NCBI GenBank assembly: GCA_028703735.1
Contig: JAQVMI010000110.1
Location: forward strand, 1-6,443
DNA from: Candidatus Cloacimonadota bacterium
GTDB lineage: Bacteria > Cloacimonadota > Cloacimonadia > Cloacimonadales > Cloacimonadaceae
DNA: 6,443 nt
Direction of reading: 5' to 3'
The position numbers and the translations under genes were made by a program. The notes beneath the pieces were generated by a model. It was not told the origin of the DNA, did not search any database, and was given only the letters and a program-made list of their open reading frames with translations. Numbering within the stretch: position 1 is the first letter of the stretch; every line of letters starts with the position of its first letter. Positions 1-6,423 of this stretch are shown here, in pieces.

Positions 1-1170
1 ATTATAGCCTCCGGTCGGCAGAGCATAATCCAGGATTTCACCGGCAAAATACAATCCCGGGCAAAGGCGCGATTCCATGCTTTTAATCCTGATTTCTGTA
101 AAGGGAATTCCGCCCGCACTTGCCATAGCAGCATTAATCCCGCCCACACTTGCGATGTGGAAATTCAATTCTGATAGCATATCACATATTCGGGATTGAG
201 TATCTCTGCCAAGATTACCCACCGGCGTTTCCAAAGGAATACCCGCTCTGCTGAACATGGCAATCAGCAAGCTTTCTGGAATTGAGGTAACCTTTAATGC
301 TTTAAGCAGCTTTTGCTTACCAGAATTCTCCCGCAGTTTGGTAAACAAAATTTCCGGTTGTGCCACCAAACAAAGCGAAACAGTGTCTCCGCTTGCCAGC
401 TTATGGCAGTTATCCATAATTACGGGACCCGATAAACCCGTATGGGTAAAAAGCAAATCTCCCGTTGCAACAAAGCTACTCTGCTTTTGCTTAAATTTCA
501 CCTTTACAGCTTGCAGTGAAACTCCTGCGCAGTGACTAAATCTGGCATAGTCTGTAATGATCAGATTGGTAAGATGTGCTCTGAAGTGGATGGGATGGTG
601 TCCCAGGCTTTTCAGGAGGTTCAGTGCCCTGCCATCCGAACCTGTTTGGGGATAACTGGCACCCCCTGTGGCGATGATAAGTTTGGCACAGCCTATTGTT
701 TTACCTGATTCCAGATGCAAAACAAAGCCGGAATCCCCTCGTTTACTGATGCCTGTTACCCGCGAATTATAGCTGAAATCTATATGCAGCTTTGCGGCTT
801 GGGCTAATAGTGTATCACGCAAATCTCCTGCTTTCATGGTTTTAGGAAAAACTTTGCCATCCTGGCGAATGAAAACCGGGCAGCCTGCCTCTTCCACAAA
901 ATTTAGCAAAGCCAGATTGTTAAATTCGTAATATGCCGGTTTAAGGTAATTAGCGAATTCTTTACAGTTTGTTAAAAACTGGAGATCGGGCGCATTGTTT
1001 GTGAAATTGCATTGTCCGCTGCCGCTTAATAAAAGCTTTGCTCCGGCTTCGCTATTGGCATCCAACACCAGAATAGATCCAGCTTTGCCCCTTAGAACCC
1101 TGCCTGCCGAAATTGCGCTTAGCAATCCTGCTGGTCCTGCTCCGATAATTATTAGCGGCACATATATCAT
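1..1170 (-). CDS. HI0933/YhiN (BaiN/RdsA)-family FAD-dependent oxidoreductase, 3' end cut by window edge
   Basis: I translated the minus strand from the ATG at 1170. It stays open for exactly 390 codons to base 1, so the gene leaves the window; family members are about 400-420 residues, so perhaps 15-30 residues are missing. The N-terminal Rossmann motif GAGPAG is at residues 10-15, followed by LVLDANSEAGAKLLLSGSG and QCNFTN (to residue 58), the family's FAD-contacting segment. DGKVFPKT (104-111), LIIATGGASYPQTGSDG (164-180) and GDLLFTHTGLSGPV (237-250) are family hallmarks, as is the C-terminal GLYFAGEILD...TGGYN (372-390). These are cytosolic flavoproteins. Some members reduce steroid or bile-acid double bonds (BaiN), but most have no known substrate, and none can be inferred here. 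AAGGA lies 4 bases upstream of the ATG. One oddity is GQCN where most relatives have GRCN. The family call is firm; the substrate is unknown. Confidence 0.93.
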   Translation of the reverse strand, partial: MIYVPLIIIGAGPAGLLSAISAGRVLRGKAGSILVLDANSEAGAKLLLSGSGQCNFTNNAPDLQFLTNCKEFANYLKPAYYEFNNLALLNFVEEAGCPVFIRQDGKVFPKTMKAGDLRDTLLAQAAKLHIDFSYNSRVTGISKRGDSGFVLHLESGKTIGCAKLIIATGGASYPQTGSDGRALNLLKSLGHHPIHFRAHLTNLIITDYARFSHCAGVSLQAVKVKFKQKQSSFVATGDLLFTHTGLSGPVIMDNCHKLASGDTVSLCLVAQPEILFTKLRENSGKQKLLKALKVTSIPESLLIAMFSRAGIPLETPVGNLGRDTQSRICDMLSELNFHIASVGGINAAMASAGGIPFTEIRIKSMESRLCPGLYFAGEILDYALPTGGYN

Positions 1171-1280
1171 AAAATCCTTGCTTTCCTTTAGGTTAATAGG
1201 AATACAGGCTATAAAGGGGAAAACGCTCCCCCCGGCTTCCCAAAATATGCTTTGTAATCCTGCTGTGGCATAGATGCGAC

Positions 1281-1308
1281 AGGGTAATAGATAGACAAAT
1301 GCTGTCAA
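1281..1308 (-). promoter_or_regulatory. Candidate promoter for the flavoprotein gene
   Basis: On the minus strand a perfect TTGACA (-35) occupies 1308-1303. A 16-base spacer separates it from a weak -10, TACCCT (1286-1281). The transcript would have a leader of about 100 bases. The -10 lies within one arm of the 8-bp inverted repeat. The poor -10 makes this tentative. Confidence 0.25.
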
Positions 1309-1318
1309 TTACAATAAT
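1292..1318 (+). promoter_or_regulatory. Candidate promoter for efp
   Basis: TAGACA (1292-1297) is followed after 15 bases by AATAAT (1313-1318). Each box matches five of six consensus positions, but the spacer is short. TACAAT at 1310-1315 is an alternative -10 without a good -35. The site lies between the arms of the 1281-1338 inverted repeat and overlaps the minus-strand candidate. This is a weak call made partly because efp needs a promoter in this gap. Confidence 0.25.
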
Positions 1319-1383
1319 TTCGCTTGCCAAATTACCCTACACAAAAATGCTGGCTTACTTAGATAAATTACAAGGATATAATT

Positions 1384-1944
1384 ATGGCTACAATGGCTGA
1401 TGTACGCAATGGGATGATAATCGAATTCAAAGAGGGTTTATACGAAATAGTAGATTTTTTGCACGTAAAACCCGGCAAAGGTCCCGCTTTCATGCGCACC
1501 AAGCTAAAAAATGTGCGCACCGGTAAAGTGTTGGACAATACTTTTCGTGATAGTGATAATTTTAATGAAGTACGCATCGAACGCACCAAAAAAGAATACC
1601 TTTATCGTGAAGGAACCTTCTTAGTGCTTATGGATAGCGAGAATTACGAACAAATGCATGTGGACGCTTCAGTTTTGGGCGATAAGGAAAAGCTTATCTC
1701 CGAAAACATGGAAGTTATGGTAGTAATGGCTCCTACCGGAGAGGTTTTGGGAATAGATTTGCCCACCAATGTAATACAGGTAGTGGCAGAATGCGAACCA
1801 AACGTGAAAGGCAACACCGCTTCAGGCAGTGGAAAAGTGGCTTACACGGATACTGGATTACGCTTGATGGTTCCATTCTTTGTGGAAGCCGGAGAAAAAA
1901 TAAAGATCGACACCCGTACGGGTGAATACATCGAAAGAGCATAA
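1384..1944 (+). CDS. efp: Translation elongation factor P (PGKGP-loop type)
   Basis: This 186-residue protein has the normal EF-P length and is colinear with the family throughout. EF-P binds between the ribosomal P and E sites and promotes peptide bond formation at consecutive prolines. The N-terminal KOW-like domain (about 1-65) carries the conserved loop HVKPGKGPAF (27-36), with the tip lysine at residue 32. OB domain II follows (about 70-130), and the C-terminal domain holds the signature KVAYTDTGLRLMVP and the ending TRTGEYIERA. I chose the first ATG because AAGGA (1372-1376) lies 7 bases upstream; the alternative Met at residue 4 would be 16 bases away. It is the first gene of a two-gene unit, 18 bases before the next start. 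The loop reads PGKGP, a form described for an actinobacterial subfamily that works with unmodified lysine. No modification gene is visible in this window. The identification is essentially certain. Confidence 0.98.
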   Translation: MATMADVRNGMIIEFKEGLYEIVDFLHVKPGKGPAFMRTKLKNVRTGKVLDNTFRDSDNFNEVRIERTKKEYLYREGTFLVLMDSENYEQMHVDASVLGDKEKLISENMEVMVVMAPTGEVLGIDLPTNVIQVVAECEPNVKGNTASGSGKVAYTDTGLRLMVPFFVEAGEKIKIDTRTGEYIERA

Positions 1945-1962
1945 ACAAAACAAGAGGAAAAC

Positions 1963-2169
1963 ATGGGAAAAGTAAAGAGCTTCACAGCAAAACTCGCACA
2001 CGAAACATCTAACGAAGGCAAGATAATTTGCCCCGTGTGCAACACCGAGATAAAAAGAGTGAAACTGATCACAAATAAGAAAAAAACCGGTGGCTGGTCT
2101 CCACTGAATGAATACGCCAAGATTTGCAAATGCAACGAAGCAGAAATATTGGCAGGGAAAAACCTATAA
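1963..2169 (+). CDS. Small basic four-cysteine (zinc-ribbon-like) protein, function unknown
   Basis: This 68-residue protein matches no family I can name with confidence. It has CPVC at residues 23-26 and CKC at 55-57, giving C-x2-C-x28-C-x-C, which suggests one bound zinc in a ribbon-like fold, although the second pair is CxC instead of CxxC. It is rich in lysine (13 Lys/Arg against 6 Asp/Glu by my count), notably around residues 31-41, and has no signal peptide or membrane segment, so it is probably cytosolic and could touch RNA or ribosomes. AGAGGA (1953-1958) sits 4 bases before the ATG. It starts 18 bases after efp and is followed by a strong terminator, so the two are almost certainly co-transcribed. 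A translation-related role is inference from that pairing only. The spacing, binding site and patterned cysteines make it very likely a real gene. Confidence 0.8.
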   Translation: MGKVKSFTAKLAHETSNEGKIICPVCNTEIKRVKLITNKKKTGGWSPLNEYAKICKCNEAEILAGKNL

Positions 2170-2201
2170 TTCATCCAGGGTTTTCGGTAAATATACTTCT
2201 T

Positions 2202-2247
2202 AACTCGCTTGAGTACACTTTCAAAGTAACTCTTGCGAGTTTTTTTT
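2202..2247 (+). terminator. Rho-independent terminator of the efp unit
   Basis: AACTCGC (2202-2208) pairs with GCGAGTT (2235-2241). Inside it, GAGT (2211-2214) pairs with ACTC (2229-2232), and CTT with AAG pairs near the tip around 2218-2226, separated by a TT/TT internal mismatch. This gives one long imperfect hairpin. A run of eight T (2240-2247) follows on the plus strand. It lies 32 bases after the stop of the small cysteine protein and should end the efp transcript. Confidence 0.9.
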
Positions 2248-2248
2248 G

Positions 2249-2276
2249 TTGACTTCCTAACAGCCTTGGTTTTAAT
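2249..2276 (+). promoter_or_regulatory. Candidate sigma70-type promoter for the M6/PorV-like operon
   Basis: TTGACT (2249-2254) and TTTAAT (2271-2276) each match five of six consensus positions and are separated by 16 bases. The -35 begins one base after the terminator T-tract. Initiation would fall near 2283, leaving a leader of about 64 bases before the ATG at 2347. That leader ends in a good ribosome binding site, AAAGGTGG (2334-2341). This is the best promoter match in the window. Confidence 0.5.
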
Positions 2277-2346
2277 GGCAACGTAAGCCTTAATGCAGGC
2301 TCGGAAGCTTTTTGTATTTTCCATTAAACCTTTAAAGGTGGTGTAG

Positions 2347-5300
2347 ATGCCTTGCGATCGTAATATCAAACTGCTGTTACTTGGGCTTGTTTTAGCCGTG
2401 ATTTCTTTGCGGCTAAGTGCACTTGTCCCTCCGGTTCCCGCTTATAACCATCCTCCTGCTGCCTGGCAGATGACCAAAATTGAAGGCTCTGTTTCAGCCG
2501 GAACTATTGCTGATAAGGCAACCCGTACAATTCCTAATAATATATTGGTGTTACGGGTTCAGTTCTCGGATCAAAGCTTTCGCTCCATAGCTGCTTATCC
2601 GGATTCATTAGCTCATAATGATGCTTATTTTAATAGATGGATGAAACACCTGAAGGATTTCTATCTGGATGCCAGCCACGGAGCTTATGAACTGGAATCT
2701 ACCCTGTATCCACAAGTGTTAACCCTCCCCAATCCCATGGCTTATTATGGAGCAGATACAGAAGAGAAAATTGATGCTCTTCTGCCTGAAGTACTCCCCC
2801 ATGTTTTGCAGCAGATAGATTCTGAGGTGGATTTCAGCTCCTATGGTGGCGTAATAATATTCCATGCCGGAGCAGGGCAGGAATCTGATATCGATGGTAT
2901 TCGCACAAATCAGATTTGGAGCACCTTCCTCACCCGTAAAAACCTGCAAGCTGCTTTCGATCCGGAAAACGATAACTATGCCGGTTATCCCACAAATGAT
3001 GGCTCTACCCTTACCAATGTCCTTATTATTCCCGAAGATGAATTTCAGGATTACTTTCCCCTGGAAGGTGGCGAAAACGCCTCTGCTTATTTGTTCAGCA
3101 TCTATGGAGTTCTGGCACATCAGTTTGGTCACCTTATAGGTTTGCCCACTTTGTTTGATAACGATAGCAGCAATGGACGCAGCCAGGGCATAGGAAACTG
3201 GGGTTTGATGGGAACAGGTGTGTGGAATGCCAATGGCTATGTTCCGGCACAGGTATCTGCTTATTGCCGTTACCTTTTGGGATGGGAAAATCCTGTGATT
3301 ATTACAAGTGACGCCATTGTTAACCCCGTGGATCACTTCACAAATCATACTCCCGAGGCAATAAGGCTATATAAAATCCCCATTTCTGGCACGGAATACT
3401 TTTTAGTGGAAAACCGTCAACAAAATCCTGATGGCAGCATAGATATTTACAATCAACACAGCTATAGCTTTAAGCTGCTTCCCGAAGGCGAACAGGATTA
3501 CTATTTAGATAATCCCGAAACTTCGGTGGATGAATCTTTAATCCCCTATTTTAGCTTCATGAAAAACAGCTATGTCGGCAGTGAATGGGATTTCTTTTTA
3601 CCGGGTTTGGGAGGACCCTTTCCCTCCAATTCCGGAGTACTGCAAGATGGCTCTGGAATCCTTATCTGGCACATTGATGAGCTGGTTATAGCCCAGAATT
3701 TTACTGCCAATTTCGATTTGAACCGTCCTAATGGCAATGCCAGCCACAAGGGTGTGGATTTGGAAGAAGCAGATGGCATGCAGAATTTAGATACCGCTGT
3801 TTACGATATCTACAAATGGGGCAGCCCTTTTGATAGTTTCCGCGCTAACAATAATGCGTATTTTGGGTATCAGTATAACAACGGCTTGCTATCCCTTCCC
3901 ACTTCCGAAAGCTACTATGGTGGAATCCCTTTGGAAATTCATAATATTTCCGAAAGCGGAAACAGGATGTATTTCAGCGTAAGATATCGCTGGAGCTTGA
4001 GCACTGCTTTCAGCGGAGAAAACAGCCTTAATGCAGCAGCAATAGATTTTGATGGAGATGGGCAAACTGAGATGTTTTACCCCATGCCGGATGGTCAGCT
4101 TTACATGTGGAAAGATGATGAGTTGATGGCAGATTTTCCCCTGCATAAAAATCCCATCACCCAAACATACACTTGGGATGGAGATAATCTCTATATCCCT
4201 ATGGAATATGAAAACCTGGCTCGGCTATACCAGCTTGGTAACAATGAAAGCAGATATGTGCTGAACATGCTTAATAGCACTTGGGCAAGCCATCCTGTGG
4301 ATTTGGGTAGCGCTTTGGCTTTGCCACTAAACAAAGCAGATAACAAATCTTCCATATTTCTGCTTAATAAAGCTGATCTCATCACAACAGAATTGTTCGA
4401 GTTTGATGGCTTGATAGCAGCAAATTTAATACATTTCCGCAATAATCTTACCTCTGTGCACCGAGGAGCAGAAAATGCTTATCTTATTACAGAATTCAAT
4501 TTACCTACTCTGGAAGATAACACCCGTGCACTTCCCATCCCTGCCGATTCCACCATTATTGCCATATTCAAAGCTCCTTTGGTGCCGGAATCAGAAGCAG
4601 GAGAGCTGATAGTTCAATGCCAAAACAGTGTATATGCTTTTGATGCAGGATTACAGCTACTGGAGGGATTCCCCTTCTGTCACAATCTTGTAGCAGCTTC
4701 GGATAGTAGCTATTTTGCGCCTCTTTCTTTGGCAGATGTGGATGCTAATGGCAGCCTTGATTTGTTAATTGGGGGAGCGAAGGGTTTTGCAGTTTTGGAT
4801 TATCACGGTAGTTTAATGAGCCCTGCCGCACTGGTTAACGATGCAGCACCTGATTCTATAGGTGCAGGTGTATATGCCATAGATATAGATTCGGATGGTA
4901 AGGCAGAGATTCTGGGGAATTTTGGCTATAACAGGCTAAGCGTTTGGGAAGATGATTTCAGGGTAAGGAGAAACTTTCCTGTAGCATTTTCTGAGCGCAG
5001 CCGCAATTATCCCTTTATCGCTAAAGCTGCCAATAACAAAAGCTATATTTATTGTGCTGCCGATAATGGTAAAATTTTCCGCAGCGATATTGTGGATACC
5101 CCACTTGCCAATCCTGCCCTTAGCTGGAATACTGAATATGCAAATTTGCTGCGTAGCGCATCCATAGACCCGCAGATTCTGCCAAATCAGTATAGCAGTA
5201 GCAGTCTTTTTGTGCCTGGTCAGGTGTACATCTATCCCAATCCTTTAAAATCCATTTACACGCAAAAGCTTGTATTAAACGTAATGCCCAGCGAAGATTG

Positions 5301-5490
5301 CGAGGTGGAGCTTAGTATATTTGATATCAGCGGAACTTTGGTATTTCGCCAGAAATCATTTGCTAAAGCCTATCTTAAGAATCTGGATATTTTTTCCATC
5401 CCCTCTGAAAAACTTTGCAGCGGGGTATATTTAGCCATAGTAAAATCACCCCGGGAAAGCAAACGCCTCAAGTTTGCCATTGAAAAATGA
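2347..5490 (+). CDS. Secreted M6-family metalloprotease-like protein with propeller-type repeats and Por/T9SS C-terminal sorting domain; probably catalytically inactive
   Basis: The 1047-residue product starts at the first ATG after an in-frame TAG (2344-2346), behind AAAGGTGG. Residues 1-25 form a signal peptide (Arg/Lys start, hydrophobic 9-20, likely cut near LSA). Residues about 64-550 resemble M6 (immune inhibitor A-type) peptidases: ILVLRVQFSD (66-75), KDFYLDASHGAYELES (103-118), Met-turn NWGLMGTG (284-291), YFLVENRQ (351-358), GILIWHIDE (437-445) and KGVDLEEADG (468-477). The zinc site reads HQFGHLIGLPT (258-268): Gln replaces the catalytic Glu of HExxH, and Thr occupies the usual third-ligand position. 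Residues about 555-910 contain FG-GAP/VCBS-like calcium loops, DFDGDG (567-572), DVDANG (797-802) and DIDSDG (846-851), suggesting a beta-propeller. The C-terminus (about 961-1047, from YIYPNP to SGVYLAIVKS and beyond) resembles the Por-system sorting domain, predicting T9SS export to the cell surface or medium. Fold assignment is strong; inactivity is inferred from the motif. Confidence 0.93.
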   Translation: MPCDRNIKLLLLGLVLAVISLRLSALVPPVPAYNHPPAAWQMTKIEGSVSAGTIADKATRTIPNNILVLRVQFSDQSFRSIAAYPDSLAHNDAYFNRWMKHLKDFYLDASHGAYELESTLYPQVLTLPNPMAYYGADTEEKIDALLPEVLPHVLQQIDSEVDFSSYGGVIIFHAGAGQESDIDGIRTNQIWSTFLTRKNLQAAFDPENDNYAGYPTNDGSTLTNVLIIPEDEFQDYFPLEGGENASAYLFSIYGVLAHQFGHLIGLPTLFDNDSSNGRSQGIGNWGLMGTGVWNANGYVPAQVSAYCRYLLGWENPVIITSDAIVNPVDHFTNHTPEAIRLYKIPISGTEYFLVENRQQNPDGSIDIYNQHSYSFKLLPEGEQDYYLDNPETSVDESLIPYFSFMKNSYVGSEWDFFLPGLGGPFPSNSGVLQDGSGILIWHIDELVIAQNFTANFDLNRPNGNASHKGVDLEEADGMQNLDTAVYDIYKWGSPFDSFRANNNAYFGYQYNNGLLSLPTSESYYGGIPLEIHNISESGNRMYFSVRYRWSLSTAFSGENSLNAAAIDFDGDGQTEMFYPMPDGQLYMWKDDELMADFPLHKNPITQTYTWDGDNLYIPMEYENLARLYQLGNNESRYVLNMLNSTWASHPVDLGSALALPLNKADNKSSIFLLNKADLITTELFEFDGLIAANLIHFRNNLTSVHRGAENAYLITEFNLPTLEDNTRALPIPADSTIIAIFKAPLVPESEAGELIVQCQNSVYAFDAGLQLLEGFPFCHNLVAASDSSYFAPLSLADVDANGSLDLLIGGAKGFAVLDYHGSLMSPAALVNDAAPDSIGAGVYAIDIDSDGKAEILGNFGYNRLSVWEDDFRVRRNFPVAFSERSRNYPFIAKAANNKSYIYCAADNGKIFRSDIVDTPLANPALSWNTEYANLLRSASIDPQILPNQYSSSSLFVPGQVYIYPNPLKSIYTQKLVLNVMPSEDCEVELSIFDISGTLVFRQKSFAKAYLKNLDIFSIPSEKLCSGVYLAIVKSPRESKRLKFAIEK

Positions 5491-5496
5491 AGGGAG
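5490..5496 (+). promoter_or_regulatory. Ribosome binding site that decides the start of the PorV/PorQ-like gene
   Basis: AAGGGAG begins at the last base of the M6 gene's TGA stop and lies 5 bases before the ATG at 5502. The in-frame ATG at 5487 overlaps that stop (ATGA) but has no purine-rich site at a suitable distance. Starting at 5502 also gives a textbook signal peptide. The arrangement suggests translational coupling to the M6 gene. Confidence 0.75.
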
Positions 5497-5501
5497 ACAC
5501 A

Positions 5502-6407
5502 ATGAAGCACCTTATTCTGATCCTCTGCCTTTTGTTAATAGGCAGCCTTGCCTTGGCAGAAGAAACTAACGAAAACGCCGGAAAATACGGTTATAAATTT
5601 CTGAATGTCCCCTCTGGTCCGGTAAGCATTGCTTTGGCTGGAAGAGGAGTTCATAGCCCTGGTAATTCCACAAGCTTTATTTTTCAGCCTGCAGCTTCCT
5701 GTGAGAACGGGGAGAGGATATTGGGATTATCACATAGCCCCTGGCTGATTGATACGGCTGCCAATTGCCTTAGCTATTCCTATTCTCAGCGCACTCACCA
5801 CTTTGGCATAGCTATGCGTAATTTGGACTATGGTGAATTGGAAAACCGCGACGATACAGGCTTTCTGATTGGACATTATAATCCATTGGATGTGGATATT
5901 CTAACAAATTATGCCCGAAGGATCACCCCCAGCTTTTACCTTGGGATAAATGCCGGAATCCTGTATCAAAAACTGAATACTGCCACAAGTTTAGGAGCTC
6001 ATACAGATCTGGGGCTTAGCTATCTGCCTCCTCTATCGGGTTCTAAATTATCTATAAGTGCCCGCAATTTGGGGCTTGCCTCCAAAACGAATCAAGAGAC
6101 AGTAAAATTCCCCACCTCCTATGAGGCAGATATAAGTAATGTGCAAAAATTTGGTGAAACCAGTGTGATGCTGGCAGTTGCGGGAATAAAGGGCATGGAT
6201 GAGGATGCCAAGTTTAGCGTAAGCTCGGAAGTTGGGTTGTTAAACATGGTTTCCCTGCGTTTTGGTTACAAGTTCAATTATGCTGCCGAAAACCTTTCTG
6301 CCGGTTTGGGTGTGGCTTATCGCAAGGTTCATATAGATTACGCCTATGCTGCCTTTTCGGAAGAGCTAAACGCTGTTCATAGCATTGGTGTGGCATATCA
6401 ATTTTAG
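5502..6407 (+). CDS. PorV/PorQ-family outer-membrane beta-barrel protein
   Basis: From the ATG at 5502 the product is 301 residues. Residues 1-19 are a signal peptide ending SLALA, with likely cleavage before Glu20. The mature N-terminus YKFLNVPSGPVSIALAGRGV (31-50), followed by FQPAAS (61-66), matches the pattern of PorV/PorQ proteins, where FLN or LG-type segments precede a conserved NPA-like motif; here it is QPA. The rest is alternating, glycine- and aromatic-rich beta strands, including KLSISARNLGL (182-192), LRFGYKF (252-258) and a final strand ending GVAYQF with a terminal Phe, as expected for outer-membrane barrels. PorV shuttles T9SS cargo from the translocon to the attachment complex; PorQ is also part of that machinery. 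The gene lies 11 bases after the stop of a T9SS-type cargo gene, fitting such a role. Which subgroup it belongs to, and whether it serves only its neighbour, cannot be told. The family call is good; the specific function is inferred. Confidence 0.82.
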   Translation: MKHLILILCLLLIGSLALAEETNENAGKYGYKFLNVPSGPVSIALAGRGVHSPGNSTSFIFQPAASCENGERILGLSHSPWLIDTAANCLSYSYSQRTHHFGIAMRNLDYGELENRDDTGFLIGHYNPLDVDILTNYARRITPSFYLGINAGILYQKLNTATSLGAHTDLGLSYLPPLSGSKLSISARNLGLASKTNQETVKFPTSYEADISNVQKFGETSVMLAVAGIKGMDEDAKFSVSSEVGLLNMVSLRFGYKFNYAAENLSAGLGVAYRKVHIDYAYAAFSEELNAVHSIGVAYQF

Positions 6408-6423
6408 GATAAAGAGTTAAGAA

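Larger units (their letters stand above)
1281..1338. repeat. 8-bp perfect inverted repeat with 42-bp spacer upstream of efp
   Basis: AGGGTAAT (1281-1288) is exactly complementary to ATTACCCT (1331-1338). A smaller inverted repeat, GACA/TGTC, sits between the arms at 1294-1306. The arms flank both promoter candidates, so the element could be a split operator or an RNA stem in the efp leader. Chance occurrence cannot be excluded for arms this short. Confidence 0.35.
1171..1383. other. Divergent intergenic region between the flavoprotein gene and efp
   Basis: This 213-base gap separates two genes transcribed away from each other, so it should hold both promoters. I see only imperfect sigma70-like boxes, listed separately. 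It also contains an 8-bp perfect inverted repeat (1281-1288 and 1331-1338). A small GC-rich hairpin, GGGGA at 1216-1220 with TCCCC at 1227-1231, would lie in the 5' leader of the minus-strand gene. No convincing small ORF or RNA gene was found. Confidence 0.6.

Noticed and set aside
995..1273. A plus-strand 92-codon frame opposite the flavoprotein N-terminus
   Set aside because: It is antisense to the FAD-binding motifs of the minus-strand gene and has no protein-like features. The similar plus-strand frame at 257-535 is rejected for the same reason.
2286..2301. A small stem, AGCCT/AGGCT, in the leader of the M6 gene considered as a regulatory RNA element
   Set aside because: Five base pairs with a 6-base loop in an AT-rich leader is easily chance, and no known riboswitch features surround it.
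1842..2369. A 175-codon minus-strand frame covering the 3' part of efp, the small cysteine gene and the intergenic gap
   Set aside because: It runs antisense to two well-supported genes and across the efp terminator. It has no recognisable protein pattern, and its lysine-rich stretch comes from reading the AT-rich gap backwards.
2719..3348. A 209-codon minus-strand frame inside the M6 gene
   Set aside because: It is entirely antisense to conserved M6 motifs and shows no domain pattern, so it is a shadow frame.
5487..5501. An upstream ATG overlapping the M6 stop as the start of the PorV/PorQ-like gene
   Set aside because: It has no suitable ribosome binding site and would put MKGDT before an otherwise normal signal peptide. 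The ATG at 5502 has AAGGGAG at 5-base spacing.
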